DNA of 64,000 nucleotides from Oscheius sp. JU75 (taxonomy: Eukaryota > Nematoda > Chromadorea > Rhabditida > Rhabditidae): NCBI GenBank assembly GCA_037178855.1, contig JASJZC010000003.1, positions 1,673,371 through 1,737,370 on the forward strand, written 5' to 3'. Below are positions 1-12,497 of the stretch, piece after piece. Each line of letters begins with the position of its first letter. The first letter of the stretch is position 1. The position numbers and the translations under genes were made by a program. The notes beneath the pieces were generated by a model. That model worked only from the letters and a program-made list of their open reading frames with translations, was not told the DNA's origin and did no database searches.

Positions 1-721
1 TCATGTTTTTGCTCAGCGACAGCGGGAAACACAGAAGAGAAGCTGGAAAACTTGTACGAACAGCCCGACAGTGTGCCCGGTTGATTCTACCTCATTTACT
101 ATGTTTTTCGTTCAGAATTTCCGCTATTTTCACTTTTCGAATATTGGGCAGCCTTTACCCATGATCTTTGTCAAAGTAAAACAGATAAAATGATTATAAA
201 TCGGGCTGGGAAAAGATTTCTCGTACAATTTCTTGTCGCCACTCTAACATCCAAAGTGGAGCATGATTGTAAATTCTTGTTTGCTTGAGAGACTGTCTCT
301 CATCAGCTGTGAAACAATTCTACGACAAAAAATTGAAAGAAACGGAAGAAAAAAAGAATGAAACAGGCCTATGCTGGAAAATCTCGGAGAGGATGTCTCG
401 TACGCAGAGTTGCGTTCAGTTTTATTTACACTACGTACGTGTTTTCGCACAGACGGAAAGTTCGAAAAATCCGAAGGCGAGTCGTTTCGCAGTAGTTTTA
501 CAGCCAATTTTCTATCTTACTGGAGTAAATGTTGTACTTTTTTCTACTCTAACCGTGCAAAACTAAATGGTATACCTAAGCAGAACGCTAAGTCCGGCTA
601 CAACACGTTAAGAGCCATATTTTCGAAAACATTTGTACTCTTCCGTTCTCTGCCCATTACAACAGCTTATGTTTTTTTCAGGGTATTTTATGGCCAGAGA
701 AAGCACGGTAATAGGGTAAAT
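1..721. other. 5' flank of the AKAP17A-like gene, no gene seen
   Basis: No open frame here has recognisable protein similarity. A TTTTTTCAG acceptor near 681, about 40 bases before the chosen ATG, could be a trans-splice site or the end of a 5' UTR intron. The stretch near 27-57 resembles 34303-34330 inside an ADAT3 intron, so part of this flank is probably repeat-derived. Confidence 0.4.
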
Positions 722-3416
722 ATGGCCGGGACCTCAGAATTGAAGTGTCTCCTCGAGGCGGAAGCCTTCAATGAGAAGATGGAGCTTTATCTTCGTCCAT
801 TAGCCAAGGCCGAAATTGTCGTCAAACTACCGAAAGTTAGTTGTATTCCAGTCATTTCCACGTCAAAATACGAGAAAATAATGCATGTTCATACAGATAA
901 CAGTGCCCGGACAGTCAATCTCCAACTGGGATCTCATGGAACGACTCAAGAAGATTGTCAATCCCATTCAGGTACAAAATAACCACCTTTTCTCGACGGA
1001 AATATTCATTTTTCTAGTTCGATGCCATTAAAGTTAGAGAAAGTTCTCTGGAGAGCGTCATCTTCGAGACGGAGCTTCTCTCCAAGGCCATGCTTCGGCA
1101 GGTTCGTTTTCCCCGAACTTTCTGTGAAATATCAAATTTAGGCAATTAAAATGCTCACTGGACAGACGATGAAAGTAGCCGGCTTCGCTGAACTCCTCCA
1201 GATCAGCATCCACGAGGCAAAATCCGATTTTCCGAGGTAAAATCGTCAATTTTCCTCTAGAAACCCCTATTTTTAGCCGTCATGACTGGGATCTATTCTA
1301 CATGAAGAACAATTTGAATGAGACGAAGCCCGGTGAGCGTCCAGACACAATATATCTGGCCAAGATCCCAGTAAAATGGTTCAATGTGAGTTCCCGACCC
1401 TTATGATCGAAAAAGTCCAAATTCCAGGACGGAAAACTGGACGGGCCGTGTGAAATCCTGCTAGAAAGGGCGATGGCTGTTTTCGGGAGAATTAGGAGGG
1501 TGGATGTGCCCATTTGTGACCCCATGAGGGCACTAATGCCACAGAAATTTAGCGGCTTTCAGCAAAAAGGCTTCACGTTTGGTCAGGTAAGCCAGTTTTC
1601 TCTATTTTTTAACGTAATAAATGCTTCAGGAAGTCCTCTTCGAAGCCTACGTCCAGTACGAGGAATACTCCGGCTTTGAAGCTGCCATGAACGCGTTGCG
1701 AAACATGAAATGGGTCAAGAAGATAGACGGGAAGATCTTTCAGGCTAATGTCAAGGTGTGAGACCGTGTTTTCCGTGTATAGGCTGCCATTTTTAGGTTG
1801 ATTTTGATCGGTCAGGACACCTAAGCGAGGCGGTGATTGACCGCCGTGAAGCGGAACGCAGTCGACTCGTTGACGAGAAGAGGAGGGAACTCGAGGCCGA
1901 GCTCAATGCCAAGTAAGTAGAGCTGTTTTTCAGTTTTAGGCTATTGTAAAAGTAAGCCTTTCCAACAACAAAAAAGCAGAAAATCTCTCCAAAGATGACA
2001 GTGTTTGCTCGGCATTCAGGATCAGAGAAACTTGCATTGAAACATACCGACTGCACCTATTTTTAAAAAAAGACTAAATATCCCTAGCAGTTTTTGACTT
2101 TCGTCCGGAATTACTGTCGCCTGCTCTCTCACCATGCCCGTTAATAGCCTGAAGTGCATCAAACTTTATTTTGCTCGAATCTTTGAAACAGTCACCTTTC
2201 AGAGAAGAAGAAGAGCGAAAACAGCGCCTAGCAGATTTGGAAAAGTTGCGACGGCAGGAGGAGAGGGAACAGAAGAGGCGCCAGAAGGTTCTTTCCTATT
2301 TTTCAGGCCTCTAACGGAATTTTCAGAGAGACGAAGAACGTCGCCGCGAGGAAGAACATCGCCGAAAGGAGGAGGAACGCAAGACCCGAGAGCAGGCAGA
2401 AAAAGAGGAGGACCGTCGCTATAGGCAAAAAACAATCCTACAATCACAGCGACTTCTGGAATGTGTTTTTAGTCGAATCGAGGTACTTTTATCTACTCTG
2501 GATCCTAAGAATGCTGTAATAATTTAGGCCAAAGAAAATAGGAGAAAGCTTGAATTTGAGGAGGACATGATACAGCAGAAGAGTCAACTGGATGAGCTCG
2601 ATGGAGAGGACAAGGAACAGGCACTGAGAAATGTCCTACTGTTGCAGAGGGAGAGAGATTTGAGAGAAAAGGTGCGTTGACTTTCTGTTTTGATAGCTCT
2701 GATCGCTTGACTACCACTTTCCACATATCAATTTCTTACTTTTAACTACCTCTGCAAAGAGTCTGAGCAGTTAACTACCAGTTCCCAATAGTTTCGACCG
2801 CATGACCACCTACCTCTAGCTCCATCAAAGTGCTGACTCTTTGACAAACCAGCAATATTTAAAGTATTACGAAATCTTGATAACTGCTATGTTTAGAATA
2901 TTCTCTTTGACCGCTTGACTACGCCATTTTTAGCTCTGACTATCTCTCTTTCTCTCAGGAGATTACACAAAATCTAGGAGCAACATCCTAGCGGATGTGA
3001 TAGGAAATAGACTGACTGGGGGAGAGGATGGAGTCCAGAGGTCGCCTCATGACAACCAGTATTCAAAGAATCCTATTTCTGACCACCTTCCTTCCCTCAA
3101 TTCTGTTCACTGGCCTTCTGTAAATGACCGGATCCTGACTCTTGATTCTCTAAACTGTCTCTCTTGACTACATCTTTATTTTCAGCTTTTCGAGAAGATG
3201 GCAGGCCGTGCCACCCAGCCCAAGTCGGTCGAAGAGCCCGAATCCAATCACGAGGCCGAGAACGGCCGACGAAAGCACAAAAAGTCCTCCCGGAAGCACA
3301 AGAATCGACACAGCCGATCCTCGAGCTCCTCATCTTCGTCCCGAAGTCGAAGTCGCAGCAGTCGAAGGCATCAAAAGAAAAAGAAGAAGCACCGACACCG
3401 GTCCCGGTCCAAATAG
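722..3416 (+). CDS. AKAP17A: AKAP17A-like SR-rich splicing factor
   Basis: Spliced gene of at least nine exons; the first are 722-835, 915-971 and from 1018, and the last is 3186-3416. Family members are nuclear-speckle proteins that bind PKA and influence alternative splicing. Recognisable blocks in family order are SISNWDLMERLKK, FPSRHDWDLFYM with NETKPGERPDTI, and the RRM-like part with EAYVQYEEYSGFEAAM. A long Arg/Glu-rich helical coiled coil follows (about 1860-2670), then a C-terminal tail of Ser-Arg and Lys-Arg runs. The start at 722 gives a 38-codon first exon in phase with SISNW. The last intron (about 2672-3185) is the longest. An AATAAA at 3499-3504 follows the stop. Exon limits are by eye; the family call is firm because several separate blocks agree in order. 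Confidence 0.88.
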
Positions 3417-3547
3417 ACGGCTCTCTAAATACGGTCTCTCTCATTCCTAAACACGTGTATCCTATTTTATTGTCTTGTTATGTTTTCGCTTAAAATATAA
3501 TAAAATCGAGAAGGGTTGCTGTAGATCAACTTTAATATGTCCGTGCG

Positions 3548-3718
3548 TCTCTGTCTCCTTGGCTGGGATTTGAAACTCCAGAAATTCTAGATAAGCGAAC
3601 GCTCTGGCCAATAGACCAAAACTAGAAAAATGATTTTAGAACGATTCTCAATGGCCGGGACTCGAACCCAGGAGCCAATGTTTCGTAATCTAGTGATCGA
3701 ACCACTAGATCGAGAATC
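3548..3718 (-). repeat. Two tRNA-derived repeat heads in tandem
   Basis: Read on the minus strand, 3645-3718 carries a box-B-like GGGTTCGAGTCCC and an upstream box-A-like TAGTGGTT. A second block at 3548-3620 has TTGGTCTATTGGCCAGAGCG and a degraded TTTCAAATCC. Neither folds into a convincing cloverleaf acceptor stem, so they read as tRNA-derived SINE heads or tRNA pseudogenes, not working tRNAs. Confidence 0.5.
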
Positions 3719-3964
3719 CTGTAAAGAACAAGTCAGTCTTACTAAAGCCTTTTTCCAATGCAGTGGACTGTGAGCATCATTTTGATACCAAACATGCTGG
3801 ACAAAATATGAGTTCGGGCAAGAGGGACTAGGCGTTCGATGCCGCCTTTCGTCAAAATTTTTTGTAACGTACCATTTTGCAGAGCTTTTTGATCTGAGTG
3901 AGAATATGATATTATATTTAGGGATTCCTGGTTTCCAAACAAAGTTACAGTCCTCCAAGGTTTC

Positions 3965-4165
3965 AGCGAATCAGTTAGTGTATTGATAAGAGGTGTCACT
4001 CACGAACCAGACAATTCGGGTTCGATCCCAGTGACTGACAAACTTTTTGAGCAATCTTTTTTGAGAAGAAAATGGTAGGAAAAGGTTTCCAGGTGAGAAT
4101 TTTAATAGGTTTGCAAGAGGCCTCAAAAAGGCGATAGCCAGTTTTTTTAAAGCTACTCTGGCAGA
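3965..4165 (+). repeat. tRNA-derived SINE-like repeat, copy A
   Basis: The head has the box-B-like GGGTTCGATCCC, followed by GTGACTGACAAAC and a non-tRNA body ending GGCGATAGCCAG. The same order (GGATTCGATCCCCGTGGGTGACAAA, then an AGAAAATAG stretch, then GTGATAGCCAG) occurs at 55300-55480, and a shortened version occurs near 51590-51690. A tRNA-like head joined to a shared body is the SINE layout. Confidence 0.6.
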
Positions 4166-4393
4166 AACATGGTAATAGAGTGGGTCTGAACAAAATGTTC
4201 AGTATGATAGGCATTGTAAGAGGTAAAGTAAAATCTTTATTTTTAGGTGATTTTCAAAAAGTTATGAAACAAAAAAATGGCACATTATTAGATGGGGAGG
4301 CACGAATAAATACTACACAGACATATTTTGGTGAAGTCATTGAGGGCCCGATTTTGTTGAGAAGTTGTGGCTTTAAGTCTCTTAACAAGAAAC

Positions 4394-7300
4394 TTAAACG
4401 TAACGGTTTCGGTCAAAATCTTTGAGGAATTCGCGAAGACGGGGGTCAGCAACGGGACCCGAGAGGTGAGATTGGTCGGAAGAGGAAGTCTCGAAGTGGG
4501 ACGAGGCTCTGGAACGCATGGAGGAGAGAGGAGTGGAGCTGGCCGAGTACTGTTGCTGACGGAGCTTGTGGAGGACCACTGAAAGATTGTTGAAATACAG
4601 TAGGCGGGAAAGAGTGCAAGACAGACAGCTCGACTGATCCTCTGGGTACTCTCTGTGTCTAGACAAAACCAAAGGACACTGTCTCGCGACTACCTGAGTT
4701 ACGGTAGGTAGGAGAGAGTACAAGACAACACTAGTGATTCGACTTATCCGTTTGACGATACGCTATCTCTCCTTCTTGTTCTGTTACTGTTTGAACAGAG
4801 ACTCTGTCCTAATAGACTCTGAATCTTGTCTCTCATCTGGATGAGTCTGGAGAGAAGAAAACCTGCCCCTCTTGACTACCATTGTTTAAAGACTGTCAGA
4901 CAAATTCTTTTTTTTGGACGAACACTGTCACTGTCTCTGGGTTTTGGACTACAGGTAGAGTTAACTGACATTTACCCAGATACGTCCTCTTGTGTCTCTC
5001 TGTCTCTCTAGATCCCTTCGAAGGACAAAAGTTCTGACTCTTGACTACACATTTCACAGACATCCTGACATAGATTTTGTGCGAAGATACTTACACATAG
5101 TTGCCGCCACAAAGATCATCAGTCCTGCCACAGCCAATAGAATCTTCGAGTCATGGAAGGCGGTGAGAACTTTGGCGTAGGTCGGCTCCTCTCCAATCAG
5201 AACTTTGGTAGACAAGGCAGATGTCAAAGCTGGATCAGTCAAACTCGATACTGGCTTCCATACCAATAAATCTGTGTGGTTATCACCACATCGAGGAGGC
5301 TGAAACGGTGGGAACTTTGGATGAAAGAGAGTAGACTTACTGTGACTCCTTCACAACCGTCCCCGTCTCTAGTGCATAGACTCAGTTTGCAGACGAATCT
5401 GGAAATCGGAGGGGTTAACAGAGAGAGACAGAGATACAAAGGGATAGAGGGATTGGGAGACATAGAGACAGAGACACTGGGAGACAGAGAGACAGCGAGG
5501 CAGTGACTGCACTCACTTCAGAGAATCGCGCTCCAGAACCCCGAAGACGTGAGACAGAGCATAGGCTGAGAGTTTGTCCTCATCGTAGACGATATTGGTC
5601 AACAAAGCCAGATCGGAGGAACACCCCTCTCCATCTACAATGGGATACTTCTGCTCGACATCGTCACTGGCAAAACAGCTGTGAACCTTGATGCCGAAAC
5701 CGTCGTTGGCCTCTGGAAGATGAATGATTGGTTCGGTCAGCGTATCTGCCTTTACATCTGAATCTAAGTTTACCAAAGTCTGGGACCCCAATCCACTGCA
5801 AAAAAACACTGAAAAATAAGAAAACAGGACAGTGAGACAGTACGGGCAACCACAGAAGTACGGTGAAGCATAATCTGGGCACACGCTATTGATGGGCCCA
5901 GCCAGTGGACGACTTTTTAGTCCTAACTCCCCTGTAATGACCTTTATTTTTGGAGTGTTGTTAGAGTTTTTGGTTTAGCCTAGGCGGGGACCATCACTTG
6001 ACGACAAGAGGCCCCTTTTATTTCTCTCTACTGAATAATCTTCCATGCATTCTCTGTCTCTACTCACTCTCATTCCCATCACAGTCCCATCGATGGTAGA
6101 CCGCCTGTCCGACAGTAGCTCTGGAAATGACTGGACCGTCTGGCCTCTCCTTCCTAATAGAATAAGTACAAGTTGGGGGTAGTGTGCTCAAGGAAATGGT
6201 CTCAGCAATGGTCACCTCACTGAAATTGACTGATTTTTGAGTTTTGGTGAATCAAAAAACCTCTTTACCACGTCCAAATGAGTCGATACTTCCTCGTCCT
6301 GATGGATCCTGGATCCTACAAAGCATTGTAAGAGGAAGGCTCTGTCCTCTTCAGTCCTGAGACTAGGGGCATGGACCAGATGTACAATGACCGAGCTGTT
6401 TCTTCCAGATGGGTCTTCCTGAACAGTTCAGACGAATTTTCAGACAGGGAGAGGTAGAGATACTGACCGAGTCGACTACTGTAACTCCACAAGAGTCAGT
6501 CGGAACGAAGAAGTCGACAGTATGGTTCCCAGGCTCTCTGGACGGGTTAACAGAGACCTGGCACTTGGGATCTTTTTCCTTTCCTTTGACTACGGCATGT
6601 CCTTCGAATCTTGAGGGGAGATTGAACTGGATCTGAACTAAGAGATGAGGAGCGCTTCTCATTGTCACTGTCACTGTTCTCTAGTAAACTACCCGTCCTT
6701 CTCTTTCTCAGGGAGACAAAGAGGGATGAGTAATTTATTGCATCAGTCAGTCACTGTCCGAGTGCTTAGAGTTAACACGCCCAGAGAATTTTGCCCTAAA
6801 TGCCCTAATTTCTCTTGTTCTTTTAAAAGTTACGAAAAGTTTAAACTGTTGGAAGCAAGAGTTACTTCAAATTACTGGAGACTGCTGTACGAACGGGCCC
6901 CCTTCTCCTCTTCGGTCTACTGCCACTGCTGCTGTCCGTCTCGGACTGGAGGTTTGCAATGAGTGAAGATGAGCGCATTGAAAGATCAGGGTTGCGCAAG
7001 CTACGGGATTCGCTGTACAGGCTAGGCTGGCGGGACATGCCAGGATCGACCACCTTCATGTACTACCACCCGGGATTGAACTTGCGATCGGTTTCTTTGT
7101 ATTTTATCATCCTATCTCTCTATCCAGGAGTCTATCTCTTAGGAGTGTCTCTACCTCTACCTTACTGTGTTGGTCATAGGGGTACGAAGCTAGACCTACT
7201 ATCCCTATACAAGTAGCCGCTACTGTCTCTGTAAGAGAGTCCATATGTTCGCCTCCAGTAGACTACCAGTCTCTCTGCATCCTCTGTCTGTCTATCTTTG

Positions 7301-8170
7301 TTTTCTTGTATCAGTCTCTATGTCTTTCTGTCCACTTACCTTGAATCCCTCCGTAGTACATTCCAAATGAACCAGCCCTGTCCTGGTCGGTGGGAAGGGT
7401 GGAATGCTATCGTCTGAATAAGAACTTGACCTGTACATTATTCATACCCACCTCCAGAAACATCATTGACATCCACTGGCTGTCTATTAGAAGGAGCTGT
7501 ATCCACATTCTCGTATTCCGGGTCATGCTCGGGGAATTTTTCCGGTCCCTTGGAACTCATAATCTTGTCAGCTAGCTGTCCAGCCAGAGGCGTATTGGCA
7601 GCTCCCGTCAGTTGGAATACATTATCAGAACTTCCTAAAAGACTATGGGTCTTTGTCCTCTGTTTCTTTGTCTCTGCCTCTCTGTCTCTCTTTCTCCTTG
7701 TCCTTGAACTTCACTCTTACCCGATAGTTTCTTGAGGTACTCAGGATTGGCTTCGACTGTTCCGATGGCAAAGATAGTGACATTGTGTTCCTTAGAGACC
7801 TGGACAGGAAGCTGTACTCTGTCCTCTGACTGTCCGTCAGTCAGGAGAATTAGAATGTTTTCGGCATCGAGACGGTCACCCTAATGAATTTACAGAAGTC
7901 ATATCCTCAGACTTACCCTCTTCTTGGTAAAAGCAAACTTCATGACCTTCTCCAGAGCTCTTCCAAGCATGCTACCTCCCTAAAACTTGACTTTCAGTCT
8001 CTCTGTCTCTTAACAGACCGTCATGTACTGTGTGTCGGCAATGTCATCTTTCAGGAACTGCTTGCAGTTGTGCTTCCTCAGAGAGAATTCCAGATATGGC
8101 TCCGTGTTGAACTGGACCAGGGAGACCTGAAAAATCACTGCTTCAGTCTCTCTGTCTCTCAGTTTTTCAG

Positions 8171-8254
<84 letters not shown>

Positions 8255-11200
8255 ACCTGAACTCCATCCGGACCAATGTTCTTCAGTTGGTCAACCGTGT
8301 TTAAAATCAGAGTAATAGCATGCATGAACTTGTCCTCTGTGAACCTATTGGAAGAGTCCAGAAGGAACAGGACATCGCTTCTTGACCTATACAGAGGATC
8401 GTTAGGAGTAGGACATGTTCCTGATGGAGCAATCTCCTCACTTTCGGACGGTATATTCTGAAATACTACTGTACCAAAAGTATGAGTCCAGTGACTACCT
8501 CCCAAGGTGGAGGTGCTGTGGGGTGCTCGGTGGTCAGCTCAAAGATCTCGTGAGTTACGAAAGGTTCAGTGGATTTCGGTGGGATTACGGTAGTTGGGGT
8601 AATAGGTCTAATGGTCACAGTACTGTGGATAGGTTCCCTGTTCGGAACGGTCGGTCGAGAAGCTTCTACTGGAACCAGAGATGCCGTATTCTCTTCAGAA
8701 CCTTCTTGGTCCTCTGTCTCTTGATTGGTAGGTTGACCGGCTGTTCCATGCCCTGTTACCCCTTGTTCTTGGCCGACTGTTCCCTTATCTCCCGGTCGGC
8801 TGACTGTCTCTTCTAGATTGGTAGGTGGTTCAGACTCTTGTTCAGTAGCTTGATTGACTGTCTCTTCTTGTTCAGTAGACTCTTGTCCAATCTCCTGTTC
8901 CTTTCCCATCATGTTCATCTCACCAAAGCTCTGGGGCGGTGGCTTGACTCTTCCCTTGACTGGTTCCTCTTCTTCCTCACTTTCTTCCCCTACTAGGTGA
9001 ATTACACCCGGTCTCACAGTACCTGTAGGCTTGGTGCTGGTCTAAAATAGGGTTAGGTGGAAGTCACGCGTTACAGTGAGTGTACTCTTGAGAGAAACAG
9101 AGAGACACCATACCTCAGGTGTGGGGACAGGTATGGTCACTGTTGCTGTCACTTCCTGCGATCCACTTAAGTCGACCACCTTGATCGGACGACTGGTCAC
9201 GATATTGAAGTCTTCCTCGGAACTAGGCTCTTTTGGATGGGATACTGTAGGAGCCGGGCCTTAAACAGTGAAATGACGGTGAGAGGATGAGACTAACTCC
9301 ATCCGGCTTCTGGTACGGTAGGCTTCCGAGTAGTCACTATTACTGCCGGTTTCTCTGTCACTTCCACAGAAGTCTCGTGATTGAAGTCGACAGCCACCTG
9401 GAACAGAACTGTACCGATACTGCTCTGTACTCTCACCTTGTTGCCCGGAATCTCAACCGGTCCAACTATGTAACTCTGTTTGCTTGTTCCTTGGGTGCTG
9501 GGTCTGGTACTTTCAGTAGTAGCGGCTACAGTAATCTTTCGGGTAGTACTCTCGGTGGTTGAAACGGTAGTTGGTCTGAAGGATCACAGTTTCTATGTCT
9601 CTCTCTCTCTAGTTACCTTTGAGTAGTAGATATCCTAAATGTTCTCGGAGGAGGAGTCTGAGTCGTAGTCGTGACTCTCTGAGTAGTTGACTCTGTTCTC
9701 CTTTGGGTAGTCATGACTACAGTAGGTCTGGTTGACTCTATCCTCCTCTGGGTCGCTGGTCGACTGGTAGTCACTCTCTCACTAGTAGTCGGTCGACTGG
9801 TGGTCGTGACTCTCTCAGTAGTGATCACAGTAGCTCTCTGAGTAGTTGGTACTCTCTCCGTGGTAATCCGGAAGGTAGGTGGATGCCATTGTTCAGTAGA
9901 GACTACCCTGGTACTGGTTCTGGTGGTTGGTCGTTGGGTAGTCGTGACTCTCTCTGTCGTAGTCATAGTCGTGGGTCTAGTAGTCGTGACCCTCTCAGTA
10001 GTTGTTCTTGTCGTTGATCTAACCGTAGCGACTCTCTCAGTAGTTCTGGCAGTGGGTCTGGGAGTGGTCGTGATTCGCTCTGTACTCATAGTAACGACAG
10101 TAATCCTTCTGGTAGTCGGTGAGGGACTGGTCGAGCCTTGTACCACCTCATTGAAACCTTCTTCTGAAAGACAAGAGTCAGAATGTGTCTGGTAGTCTCT
10201 CACTAACCTATGAGCTTATTCAAATCCTCCTCCGTGACCTCTCCCGGCTCCATCGAGTCAATGGTATCCCCCAGATTTTTGGCAATCTCGTCCACCAGGG
10301 CCTGTTCCAGTTCCTTCCTCAACTCTCCGTCCATTCCAGTCATCGAGCCATGGAAGCGGTTAACTACTATCGGAATCGCTCTCTCCAGTTCAGAGTTTAC
10401 TGCCCGATCCAGAGTCTTCTCGATCTTTCTGTCCGGCGTACTGACCATGGCTTTGACCTCCACAATGTTGGCTGGACCCTCTTCCATCATTCTCTGAAAG
10501 CCAGAAGCTGTATCTGTCTCTTTGTCTCAGTCTCATTGTCAGTATCTATAGATGATGGTAGTGTCAGCAACGAAGACTCACATCGGCTGTATTCTCGTCC
10601 ACGAACTTGAGCTTGTCTCTGTCGAACTCTTTGGTAATGACAATGGGATTTTGGTGGGAACCGGGACCACTGAAAGAGAAGGAATACACGCGCAGAGAGG
10701 CAGACAGACAAAAAGACTACTTACCCATGGGCTGTTCCAATACCAAAGACTCCGTGAATCGGACCGATTTTCGATACAGCGTGAGCTGTCTTCCTATCCC
10801 TCGAGTTCAAGTAGATGTGGACGATTATGTTGTTGACCACGTCCGGAGGGTTCTAAAGCCCATTTCAGTCCGACTTTTCATTAGGTTAGTTGATTAAAAG
10901 CGGTAAGCTGTCACACCTCTTCAAGACTACTCAAGCCCACACTGGTAGCTGCAGCCACTTCCTGTTGTCTGGATGATGGTCGAACAGCTAAAGGGCTTCT
11001 GGGAGTCTGTCTCTGTCCTGGTACTACTGCTATAGGAGCCGAGCCTGGTGGTCCTGACTGCTAAAAGAGAGGTAGTTTGGGATGAGTATGAGTCGAGAGA
11101 GCATTGTGGATGAGGGTTAGCACTGCACAACATACTATCTCTGTGTCTCTATGTCTCTGTATCTCTCTCAACTGTATACCTTCGGAGTGTAGACTAATCT

Positions 11201-12497
11201 GTGCGGTGGCTCAGGATGTCTGACCGGAAGGCCAGGTGCTTTATCTCCTCCTCCCACAGCCTTCTCCAGAAACCGATCCTCGTCGAACCGAGGCTGCTGT
11301 CTCATCGTCACCAGTCGTCTCTCTGCCTCGAACAGTAGCTGTCTCTCTAGATCCTGATCCAAAGGACGAGGCTGTGCCCAGTTTGTGGGTGGCTTAAGTG
11401 CATTTTGTGGACGGTTATGTGAGTCAAAAAGTGATCTAATGAACAGGAACAGAACTCACCCTAGGAGGCGGATTGGCAATGCTGGGCATATGACCATGTC
11501 CCCGACCCTATAAATAATGTAATTTTGTGCAGATTTCAATGCAAAAATATAGGCAAAAATGTAGATATAAAGCAAAAACGATTGCTCCCTGTGAGGCTCG
11601 AACTCACGACCTTCAGATTATGAGACTGACGCGCTGCCGACTGCGCCAAGGAAGCATATTAGCGGGGTCAATGCGTGGTAGTTACCAGCTAGCTATCTCG
11701 TTTCAGCACGGGGTTTGGGACCGACCCATAACTTCACCAAATTTTACTAGTTTTTGAATGCAAAATGATACTAAAAATTTCTGTGCAATTTTTTCCGGAG
11801 ATGCATACCTGATGGTGCTGAACAGTATAATAGCTCCTTGGAGGCTCGAAGAGGGCTGGTTGAGGGGGTGGCTGGAAATTTGTTAGAGTTTTAAGGATAG
11901 GATTCGTTTTTGGCCGATAAAAAGTGTCAAATACTACCTGGTAGCCTCTAGCTATTGGCGCTCTAGGAGGTAGATAAGGGGATTGTTCCTCTGGAACCTG
12001 TGGCCCGATTGGATTTGCCTCATAGCCTCTGCTCTGTGGCTCATAACTGGCCAAAACCTGCAATTTTTCAGCGATTGTATGGCATTCCCGAACTCTTCCT
12101 CACACCGGTCACCCTCTCTCGACCGAGAGAGTCAGACGAATAAAAACCCGTCGCCGACGGCTGTTATGATCAATCGAAAAGAGACAGTGGACATTTTTGG
12201 CTAGTGATTAGCTGATAACTCTTTAGGGTTGGAAAGAGTAAGAGACCGAGAGACAGAGAGACTGAGACAGAAAGATAGAGAGATGGAGAAACAGGGATAT
12301 AGTGAGACTGAGAGACGCAGGAGCAGAGATATGGAGAGACAACGAGGTAGAGAGACAGAGAGAGAGACATAAAGTAACTTACAACTGGTAGTAACAAAAA
12401 TATGATCGGCCAGTCCCTCCTCCGCCTCGGCATCTGAAAACTTTTCCATAAGCGCCTTTTGGTAAGGAAATAAGAGAACAACCAGAAACAAAAACAA
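4394..12497 (-). CDS. vWA-ZP cuticlin-like transmembrane protein (CUT-6 type)
   Basis: Large spliced minus-strand gene. From the N terminus: a hydrophobic start (MFLFLVVLLFPYQ) at about 12497; Pro/Gln-rich exons (12063-11100); a globular stretch (10860-10203); Thr/Arg-rich mucin-like repeats (10200-9613) and an acidic linker (9017-8500); a vWA domain (about 8440-7450) with DVLFLLDSSNR and ILILLTDGQS; and a ZP domain (6670-5336) with FEGHAVVKGKEKDPKC, CTYSIRKERPDGPVI, HRWDCDG, GCSSDLALL and the cuticlin-type ending CEGVTPPRCG. One transmembrane segment (ILLAVAGLMIFVAATM, near 5100) and a Ser-rich cytoplasmic tail follow. C. elegans CUT-6 also joins vWA to ZP and acts in cuticle patterning; a cuticle matrix role here is inferred. 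The MIDAS motif is imperfect (DSSNR). Start and several upstream exon limits are uncertain. Confidence 0.75.
8171..8252. repeat. (TC)n microsatellite in a vWA intron
   Basis: About 80 bases of almost pure CT repeat lie inside the intron between the vWA exon ending GPDGVQ and the exon starting SLVQFN. The poly-(Arg-Glu) frame it opens on the minus strand is an artefact of the repeat. Confidence 0.95.
9613..10203 (-). repeat. Thr/Arg-rich mucin-like coding repeats
   Basis: Within the vWA-ZP gene, this exon repeats short units such as TTERVTTT and RPTTRT. It is an in-frame degenerate tandem array, rich in potential O-glycosylation sites, forming an extended stalk before the vWA domain. Such arrays usually vary in length between strains. 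Confidence 0.75.
11583..11655 (-). tRNA. tRNA-Met (CAT), elongator type
   Basis: The 73-nt minus-strand sequence folds as a cloverleaf: acceptor arm from GCTTCCT to AGGGAGC with discriminator A, box A TGGCGCAGTCGG, anticodon loop CTCATAA and box B GGTTCGAGCC-type arm (GAGTTCGAGCCTC). A TTTTT stretch lies just downstream on the same strand. It sits in an intron of the vWA-ZP gene, on the same strand as its host. The C-rich initiator features are absent, so this is the elongator form. Confidence 0.92.
12236..12372. repeat. Degenerate GAGACAGA-type tandem repeat
   Basis: About 135 bases built from imperfect GAGA and CAGA units lie in the first intron of the vWA-ZP gene. Shorter tracts of the same composition (CTCTGTCTCT on the plus strand) recur in many introns of this gene, for example near 7665-7695 and 9596-9612. 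Confidence 0.85.

Noticed and set aside
8010-8505. Poly-(Arg-Glu) protein on the minus strand and poly-(Ser-Leu) frame on the plus strand
   Set aside because: Both are translations of the intronic (TC)n microsatellite.
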